Shown here piece after piece: positions 40,996 to 46,083 of a stretch of 46,083 bases of DNA; positions within the stretch are counted from its first letter, which is position 1, and each line of letters starts with the position of its first letter. The stretch spans positions 1 to 46,083 of the forward strand of contig DATMTN010000014.1 in NCBI GenBank assembly GCA_035564115.1, in the 5' to 3' direction. The notes under the pieces were generated by a model. That model was not told where the DNA came from. It worked only from the letters and a program-made list of their open reading frames with translations, and did not search any database. Made by a program: the position numbers and the translations under genes. The stretch comes from JACMPA01 sp035564115. GTDB taxonomy: Bacteria > Patescibacteriota > Saccharimonadia > Saccharimonadales > UBA4665.

Positions 40996-41730
40996 TTAGG
41001 CAATGTCGTTACCGCGGTATATGTACTGGCCGGTAACCAATACTTCACGATCAATGTCTGGGTTAGCACTTAGTTCGTCAACACTACGGAAGCCAAGTGT
41101 CATGCTCATGCGTGGTTTGCCCGAAACATTTCCACCAACACCATGAAAGGCGAGCCCATTAAAGAGAAGTACGCTGCCCTCTTCCATGGGTACGGGTATT
41201 GCCTGGTCTTCGAGGCCTGCGTATTCCTCATGTTCTGCAAGCCAAGTGCCGCCACCATTCTGTTGAGGTACACCGACATACGGGAAGTCCTGTGAGCCGG
41301 GTATGAATCGCGTAGCACCGTTCTCAACCGTAGCTGCCTGTAGATAGACGGCGGCCGTAATGAGCCCACGGGTCGGTTGTAATATATCTCGGTGCAATCC
41401 TTCGGTGGGGGCACCTTGTTGGCTGTTCAGAGTTGCGTGGTTGTGGCGGTTTTGTACGAACACGATATTTGGACCAAGGAGGGAAACAAGTGCGCCGACT
41501 AGTTTTTCTTTCCGTATAACTTGCTCCATAAGGTCAGGATTACGTTCGTAAAGACGGTAGAGTTTATTGTTTGGGTTGTCTGGTTGAGGTTGAGTTACTG
41601 TGGCTGCTTCGGTGGATACGAAGCTCCGGAGCGTACTCGTCTCATTACGCGTGAAGACGTCAGGCAATCGGAAATAGCCTTGATTCCTGAAGAATCGAGC
41701 TTGTTCGTGTGAGAGACTCCCATAGCTCAT
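40996..41730 (-). CDS. phytanoyl-CoA dioxygenase (PhyH)-family Fe(II)/2-oxoglutarate oxygenase
   Basis: 244 residues. The metal triad is visible as His-x-Asp in GLHRDILQPTRG and the distal His in LAFHGVGGN; Arg in KPRMSMTLGFR would hold 2-oxoglutarate. YLQAATVENGATRFIPGSQ is the PhyH core. Such enzymes hydroxylate small molecules. It is the last gene of a three-gene minus-strand operon (nucleotidyltransferase, Nudix, PhyH), 3 nt after the Nudix stop. An oxygenase is unusual in a reduced CPR genome. Confidence 0.85.
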   Translation of the reverse strand: MSYGSLSHEQARFFRNQGYFRLPDVFTRNETSTLRSFVSTEAATVTQPQPDNPNNKLYRLYERNPDLMEQVIRKEKLVGALVSLLGPNIVFVQNRHNHATLNSQQGAPTEGLHRDILQPTRGLITAAVYLQAATVENGATRFIPGSQDFPYVGVPQQNGGGTWLAEHEEYAGLEDQAIPVPMEEGSVLLFNGLAFHGVGGNVSGKPRMSMTLGFRSVDELSANPDIDREVLVTGQYIYRGNDIA

Positions 41731-41733
41731 AGC

Positions 41734-42270
41734 TTAGAGCAGGCCGAGATAATCAAGACACAGATACCCTACTTCGATATCTGTCATCTGCCCACTTTTT
41801 AGTAAATCGCGAAAATCTTTCAATTCCACTAGCATCAACTCTACCTGTTCAGTGTTCGTGTGTTCTGGCTCGGCTACTTTGTGACAGTCTTTTACCACTA
41901 CACAGTGTCGAACCATGGTCGAATATGCATCATCGAGACAAGTGCCAACATAGTGTGGTTCGCCGGTAAAACCAGTCTCTTCTTTTAACTCTCGAAGTGC
42001 TGCCTCAACAGGCTCTTCGCCGGCATCAATAAAACCACCAGGTAACTCTTGCAGTATTTTCTGAGGGCCAGGCCGGAATTGCTTGGCGAGGAGTACTTTA
42101 TTGTCTTTTGTAAGAGCAAGCGTACAGACTGTCGGTGCTTCGGATTTAATATAAAAGTCGGCTTCATCCCCGTTCGGTAACTTAAACATGACTTTGTCGA
42201 TTGCTCTCGAGTATTTTTTGAATGCGAGCTCGCGACTAATCTCCGTCCAGGCATGAAGCTTATCGGTCAT
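41734..42270 (-). CDS. Nudix hydrolase (ADP-ribose pyrophosphatase-like)
   Basis: 178 residues. The Nudix box GGFIDAGEEPVEAALRELKEETGF fits GX5EX7REUXEEXGU, and KVLLAKQFRPGPQKILQELPGG is the ADP-ribose/NDP-sugar hydrolase context. It would cleave a nucleoside diphosphate linked compound. Its ATG overlaps the stop of the nucleotidyltransferase (ATGA), and PhyH follows, so the three act together, perhaps on one nucleotide-activated compound (inference). Confidence 0.85.
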   Translation of the reverse strand: MTDKLHAWTEISRELAFKKYSRAIDKVMFKLPNGDEADFYIKSEAPTVCTLALTKDNKVLLAKQFRPGPQKILQELPGGFIDAGEEPVEAALRELKEETGFTGEPHYVGTCLDDAYSTMVRHCVVVKDCHKVAEPEHTNTEQVELMLVELKDFRDLLKSGQMTDIEVGYLCLDYLGLL

Positions 42271-43100
42271 GACACGGCCTCTATGACTTCAGCCGAAGTG
42301 TCAGTGTAGTGCAGGTAGGGCTGTACGGCGCCCGTCAGTACTTGTGTCTGCCAGGACAGCTTGGTACCGAGATCCTGGAAATAGTTGAAGCCGTTATCGT
42401 ATGCCTGGAGCTGGTCAGTTTCAACCAGCCCTTTAATAATGTCTTTGTATAGTGAAACCGGCTCGCCGCGATCCTCGATATCGAGCCCCATTAGATATTC
42501 CTTATCTAAAACGACGGCACCCGTGCTTGATCCACGCCAGACCGTGCCTGCTTCTGTGGCTGCTGTCGGCACGCCTTCGCTGGTCTCCTGTGAGAAAAGC
42601 ACGGCAGAGGTACCGCTAACGTAGAATGCACCTTCATTTGGCACGCCCTGATTTCGGGTCAGACAAATTGTTGCTTTTCTAGCGTTTGCTCGGTGTTGAC
42701 CAACAAATCGCTCATCACTAACGGCAAGTATCGTGTCGACATTTTGGATAGCTATGGTTGACAAGAATTGCTCTGGACGATGTGCAAGAGCGCGCAGTAG
42801 ATCACCGGCCGAGCCGTTGTAGCCAGCTTGCTTTACGGCTAGTACCTCCGGGTAGTTGGCATAGTGAGTATGAACGTACTTGTAAACACTTGTCTGATCA
42901 CCAGCGGCTACGACGATACTGCCATACCCCTGATTACCCATGCGCCGTATATGGTGATCGACAAGCGTCGTGGAAGGTTCGCCAACTCGCAGCATAGCCT
43001 TAGCAATACCTTTTTCGCCGACCGGACTGAACACTTCAGCCAAACGAGTGCCGCGTCCACCGGCATTAATGTAGCCTGTAGTAGTACGGAGGCTATTCAT
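42267..43100 (-). CDS. sugar-phosphate nucleotidyltransferase-like protein
   Basis: 277 residues. INAGGRGTRLAEVFSPVGEKGIAKAML (about 10-36) is the GxGxRL-x-n-K nucleotide-binding motif of NTP transferases. IAIQNVDTIL resembles the metal-binding D position, and the rest follows a Rossmann-like pattern. It would activate a sugar phosphate with an NTP. The ATG at 43100 is chosen because TGG-TACTAT ends 6 nt upstream; the longer frame up to 43229 runs through the promoter and antisense to the DUF475 end. First gene of the operon. Confidence 0.75.
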   Translation of the reverse strand: MNSLRTTTGYINAGGRGTRLAEVFSPVGEKGIAKAMLRVGEPSTTLVDHHIRRMGNQGYGSIVVAAGDQTSVYKYVHTHYANYPEVLAVKQAGYNGSAGDLLRALAHRPEQFLSTIAIQNVDTILAVSDERFVGQHRANARKATICLTRNQGVPNEGAFYVSGTSAVLFSQETSEGVPTAATEAGTVWRGSSTGAVVLDKEYLMGLDIEDRGEPVSLYKDIIKGLVETDQLQAYDNGFNYFQDLGTKLSWQTQVLTGAVQPYLHYTDTSAEVIEAVS

Positions 43101-43146
43101 GCGCAGATAGTACCACACAAATTCGAGAATACAAATCGTGGTTTTA

Positions 43147-44187
43147 TCAGGGGCGGGCGTGAAGGGCCTGGCGTGAGGCAACGACTGCTGAGCCGATGAG
43201 GGCGAGGCCGGCAATCCCTGCCAGGACATCTGGCACTTCGAAAAAGGCGCTTGTGAGCAGAATGATTGCTAGTGCAGCCACAGTATAGTGCGCGCCATGT
43301 TCGAGGTAAATGTAGTCGCCAAGCGTGCCTTTTTTGACCATGAACACGGTCAACGAACGTACCCACAGTGCACCAATACCTAGGCCGATACCAATGAGAA
43401 TAACATCGGTAGTGATGGCAAAAGCACCGATGACACCATCGAACGAGAAGCTAGCATCCAGGATTTGTAGATAGATGAAGGTCGACAGGGCGGCGGTGCC
43501 GGTAAGTAGCCCAGCGCCTTTCTTTTTGTTGCCCCGCTGGCGGGCACCGAACAAGTTCGTGAATAGGCTGATAGCGAGGTGCGAAGCAATGCCGAGCAAC
43601 CCCGCGGTAATGGTGGTAGCAGCATGATGGTTTGCTGGTACGACTGCCACCAGTAGGACTGCAGCGATACTGATGATCCCGGGCGCCCAGAGGTGTGACA
43701 AGCGCTGCAGTGGCTTCTCGATATACTGTAGCCACAGCACTTTGCGTTTCTCATCGATAAAGAATTCAAGCGCCAGCATCAGCAAGAAGGCACCACCATA
43801 GGCGGCGATGGCCGGGTGAGCCGCTTCGAGTTTTTCGGCGTACTCATGTGGGTGATGGAAGGCCAGGTTGAGTACGGTGCCCCAGGACAGATGTGCCGAC
43901 AGCGAGACAATCAAAATTGGGAAGATGACGCGCATACCCAGAACGGCGAAAACCATGCCAACAGTCAGGAATAGTTTTTGCCAGTAGTCAGACAATTTGG
44001 CCAGTGTCTTGGCATTGATGATGGCATTGTCGAAGCTGAAAGCGATTTCAACCGCAATCAAAATAACGACGACGGTGGCAGCACCGATGCCAGAACCGAT
44101 CAGGACACCGATGACACCAGCGAGAGTTAGAAAACCAGAAATCGCAAAGATGCGGAAAGGGTGTTCGTGGTGTAAGAGTTTTTTCAC
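43147..44187 (-). CDS. DUF475 (TerC-like) integral membrane protein
   Basis: 346 residues with about nine membrane helices. AVEIAFSFDNAIINAKTLAKLSDYWQKLFLTVGM with the acidic pair E...D in the membrane, and SFDGVIGAFAITTDV in the second half, are the TerC/DUF475 pattern, linked to metal ion handling or tellurite resistance in relatives. GTG start; TATACT (44201-44196) ends 8 nt before it and no SD is present. Monocistronic, divergent from the trehalase gene. Confidence 0.88.
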   Translation of the reverse strand: MKKLLHHEHPFRIFAISGFLTLAGVIGVLIGSGIGAATVVVILIAVEIAFSFDNAIINAKTLAKLSDYWQKLFLTVGMVFAVLGMRVIFPILIVSLSAHLSWGTVLNLAFHHPHEYAEKLEAAHPAIAAYGGAFLLMLALEFFIDEKRKVLWLQYIEKPLQRLSHLWAPGIISIAAVLLVAVVPANHHAATTITAGLLGIASHLAISLFTNLFGARQRGNKKKGAGLLTGTAALSTFIYLQILDASFSFDGVIGAFAITTDVILIGIGLGIGALWVRSLTVFMVKKGTLGDYIYLEHGAHYTVAALAIILLTSAFFEVPDVLAGIAGLALIGSAVVASRQALHARP

Positions 44188-44241
44188 GTCATCCTAGTAT
44201 ACCGTAGGAGAGGAAACTAGCGGTACCCGAAAGCGCTGGGC

Positions 44242-44270
44242 TTGACCATGCCTCGCCAGCAGACTAGGCT
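44242..44270 (+). promoter_or_regulatory. promoter of the trehalase gene
   Basis: TTGACC (44242-44247), exactly 17 bp, TAGGCT (44265-44270); the ATG at 44278 follows after 7 nt. Confidence 0.55.
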
Positions 44271-44277
44271 GATAGTA

Positions 44278-45546
44278 ATGGCACTGAAACAAACAAAAGA
44301 ATTCGTGAGCAGACTGCTGTTTCGGCCGGACAAACCACTCGAGCCGGAGGATGTGGCAATTGCGCGGGAGTACATTCGGGAGTATTGGGCGCAGTTGGAG
44401 CGTTTTCACCCTAAGGACGACGAGTCACTCCTAGGCCTGCCGAAGCCGTACCTGGTACCGAGCTACGCCGAGCACACCGGTTTTGACTACAACGAGCTGT
44501 ACTACTGGGACAGTTATTTTATGGTGCAGGGACTGCTCGACACTGAGCACGAGGAGCTGGTTACGGGCATTTTAGAAAACTTGTTGGCACTATTTGCTCG
44601 TTTCAAAGTCATCCCCAATGCTTCACGTACTTACCTGACCGGCCGCTCGCAGCCACCTTTCCTGACGACCTTCATTTTTGACATCTACCAAGAGTATGAT
44701 CCCGGGGATGATTGGCTTAAATTGGCCATCGATATTGCCAAGCAGGAGTACCAGACGGTCTGGCTGGGTCAGAAGAAGCCCAACGAGCGGTTGGTCTTCA
44801 AGGGTCTGAGCCGCTACTACGATATCAACTATCTGCATGACTTGGCCGAAGCCGAAAGTGGCTGGGATATGACGCCGCGCTTTAACCGCAAGGCGCTCGA
44901 CTATCTGCCGGTTGATCTGAACGCGCTACTCTACAAATACGAATCTGATTTTGCTCGGGCAGCCCGGATATTTGGTGATAAGCGTGAGGCGGCGCAGTGG
45001 GAGCAAACCGCCAAACAGCGTAAGGCAGTTATGAAAACTCTGATGTGGAGTAATACCCGCGGCATGTTCTTCGACTACGACTACAGGCGCACTAAGCGTG
45101 GCAATGTAGCCTCACTTGCCACGTTCTTCCCGATGTGGGCTGGCATGGTCGACAAGGCCGAAGCCGAACAGCTCGTGAAAGCCTTGCGGCGTTTTGAGCA
45201 TAAGGGTGGTCTGGCGACGACCGATAGCTTGCCAATGGGTCAGTTTGTGCTTGGGGCGGTACCGACCCAGTGGGCCTACCCGAACGGCTGGGCACCGTTA
45301 CAGTACATCGTTATCAAAGCCCTCGAGCGCTACGGCTACCATAAAGATGCTCGACGCATTGCTACTAAATGGCTGAAGGCAAACCTGCATTGGTTCAATC
45401 AGCACGGGGTTTTTCTTGAAAAGTACAACGTCGTGAACCCGGAAAAGCCACCGGTGAAGGGTGTGTATCCGAGCCAGGAAGGCTTCGGTTGGACGAACGG
45501 TGTCTTCGAAAGATTATGCCAAGACTACGTCGACCGGCCTCTCTAA
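44278..45546 (+). CDS. trehalase-like glycosidase (GH37)
   Basis: 422 residues. LVPSYAEHTGFDYNELYYWDSYF corresponds to trehalase signature 1 (PGGRFxExYxWDxY) and QWAYPNGWAP to signature 2 (QWDYPNGWAP, here with Ala for Asp). ASRTYLTGRSQPP and GLATTDSLPMGQ also match. It would hydrolyse trehalose to glucose in the cytoplasm, as no signal peptide is seen. The signature deviations leave substrate open. The ATG at 44278 is preferred to the upstream TTG/ATG since it lies 7 nt after the -10 element; no SD. Confidence 0.85.
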   Translation: MALKQTKEFVSRLLFRPDKPLEPEDVAIAREYIREYWAQLERFHPKDDESLLGLPKPYLVPSYAEHTGFDYNELYYWDSYFMVQGLLDTEHEELVTGILENLLALFARFKVIPNASRTYLTGRSQPPFLTTFIFDIYQEYDPGDDWLKLAIDIAKQEYQTVWLGQKKPNERLVFKGLSRYYDINYLHDLAEAESGWDMTPRFNRKALDYLPVDLNALLYKYESDFARAARIFGDKREAAQWEQTAKQRKAVMKTLMWSNTRGMFFDYDYRRTKRGNVASLATFFPMWAGMVDKAEAEQLVKALRRFEHKGGLATTDSLPMGQFVLGAVPTQWAYPNGWAPLQYIVIKALERYGYHKDARRIATKWLKANLHWFNQHGVFLEKYNVVNPEKPPVKGVYPSQEGFGWTNGVFERLCQDYVDRPL

Positions 45547-45564
45547 ATTCAGTACAATAGACAT

Positions 45565-45981
45565 ATGTCTGACAAAAAATGCCCCTTCTGTGATGTGACC
45601 GATCGTGTTCTGAAAAGTAATGAGCACGCTAATGTGCTGCTCAGTAATCCACGTAAGGTGCCAGGACATTTTCTGGTGACGCCGAAGCGTCATGTCGAGA
45701 AGCCGTGGGACCTCACCAAGGATGAGATTACGGATATCTTTGAACTTATCTTCTTGGTCGAGCAAAAGATCATCGGCAAGCTGGGCGATGGTGCCAACAT
45801 CCGCCAAAACTACCTGCCGTTCATCAACCAGAACAAAGTGAAAGTCGACCACGTGCACTTCCACGTTATCCCACGTTCCGATAACGACTATCTATACACT
45901 GTCGCCGAGCAATACGAGGATGGTCTGTTCGCTACGCTCGACAGTGTGGAGGCGGCCGAGGTCGCTAAACTCCTAGACTAA
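45565..45981 (+). CDS. HIT-family nucleotide hydrolase
   Basis: 138 residues. CPFCDVT at the start is the zinc knuckle of some HIT proteins, and VDHVHFHVIPR holds the catalytic His-x-His-x-His triad. HIT proteins hydrolyse nucleotidyl phosphoramidates or dinucleoside polyphosphates. TACAAT (45553-45558) ends 6 nt before the ATG with a TCGACC -35 at 17 bp; no SD, so probably leaderless. Confidence 0.93.
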   Translation: MSDKKCPFCDVTDRVLKSNEHANVLLSNPRKVPGHFLVTPKRHVEKPWDLTKDEITDIFELIFLVEQKIIGKLGDGANIRQNYLPFINQNKVKVDHVHFHVIPRSDNDYLYTVAEQYEDGLFATLDSVEAAEVAKLLD

Positions 45982-45998
45982 TCTGTTACAATGGCTAT

Positions 45999-46040
45999 AT
46001 GACAGTAGTGAAGACTGCAAGTGCTATGTATATGCCCTAG
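45999..46040 (+). CDS. leaderless 13-aa mini-ORF in a hairpin, window edge
   Basis: TGT-TACAAT (45987-45992) ends 6 nt before an ATG encoding MTVVKTASAMYMP and TAG. The RNA can fold as GTGAAGA (46008-46014) with TCTTCAC (46052-46058) enclosing TATGCCC (46031-46037) with GGGCATA (46043-46049). The stop lies in the inner loop. This may be a regulatory leader for a gene beyond the window. Confidence 0.45.
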   Translation: MTVVKTASAMYMP

Positions 46041-46083
46041 CGGGGCATAGTTCTTCACGACCACTCTTCTATTAATCTCAAGC

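Noticed and set aside
43101..43229. N-terminal extension of the nucleotidyltransferase
   Set aside because: The extension crosses a TACTAT promoter placed 6 nt before the internal ATG and is antisense to the DUF475 3' end; the family motif starts just after ATG 43100.

Overview
The window looks like a chromosomal segment of a small-genome Patescibacteria (CPR) bacterium, most likely Candidatus Saccharibacteria (TM7) or a close relative. This rests on gene content: class III minor pilins, a surface protein with an LxNTG-hydrophobic-basic C-terminus typical of that group, DUF5684 and DUF475 membrane proteins, few biosynthetic genes and tight packing. UGA is used as a normal stop, which argues against SR1 and Gracilibacteria. 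The assignment is inference; there is no rRNA gene in the window. There is also no CRISPR array and no recognisable transposase or integrase.

Layout. 1-3.7 kb: end of a DUF488 gene, tRNA-Arg, MscS channel, FolC-like Mur ligase, stress-type small proteins. 3.8-6.5 kb: three-gene pilin operon. 6.5-8.6 kb: GH13 alpha-glucosidase, DUF1801 protein, tRNA-Lys. 8.8-12.5 kb: DUF5684 protein, FolD, MurI, MurD, response regulator. 12.6-17.6 kb: EamA transporter, PLP decarboxylase with an altered active site, and a sensor-like membrane protein / small protein / soluble histidine kinase set. 17.6-20.1 kb: the most unusual part, a consensus promoter, a leader of about 450 nt with very strong hairpins and tiny ORFs, then two GC3-rich genes for a coiled-coil membrane protein and an exported Cys/Pro-rich protein. 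20.1-24.5 kb: two-promoter surface protein, structured leader with tRNA-Glu, subtilase with three Ig-like repeats. 24.6-34.4 kb: DUF1295, pyruvate kinase, PGK, an unusual TPI, PcrA/UvrD helicase, Nudix, DUF348/G5 lysozyme-like wall protein, KsgA. 34.4-38.4 kb: MarR regulator with two palindromes, tmRNA (ssrA) with an odd T-loop and long tag, small ORFs, FKBP, DoxX-like protein and a candidate small RNA. 38.4-46 kb: ABC exporter, a PhyH/Nudix/nucleotidyltransferase operon, DUF475, GH37 trehalase, HIT protein and a leaderless mini-ORF in a hairpin.

Together the genes serve lower glycolysis (Tpi, Pgk, Pyk), use of glucosides and trehalose, peptidoglycan precursors (MurI, MurD), one-carbon metabolism (FolC, FolD) and envelope or host-contact functions (pilins, surface proteins, subtilase, wall hydrolase). 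A window-wide feature is start-site architecture: about sixteen starts have a TAnnnT -10 element ending only 4-8 nt upstream of the start codon and no Shine-Dalgarno sequence, implying leaderless mRNAs, while others have a normal SD, often after a CATAAG(C) motif.
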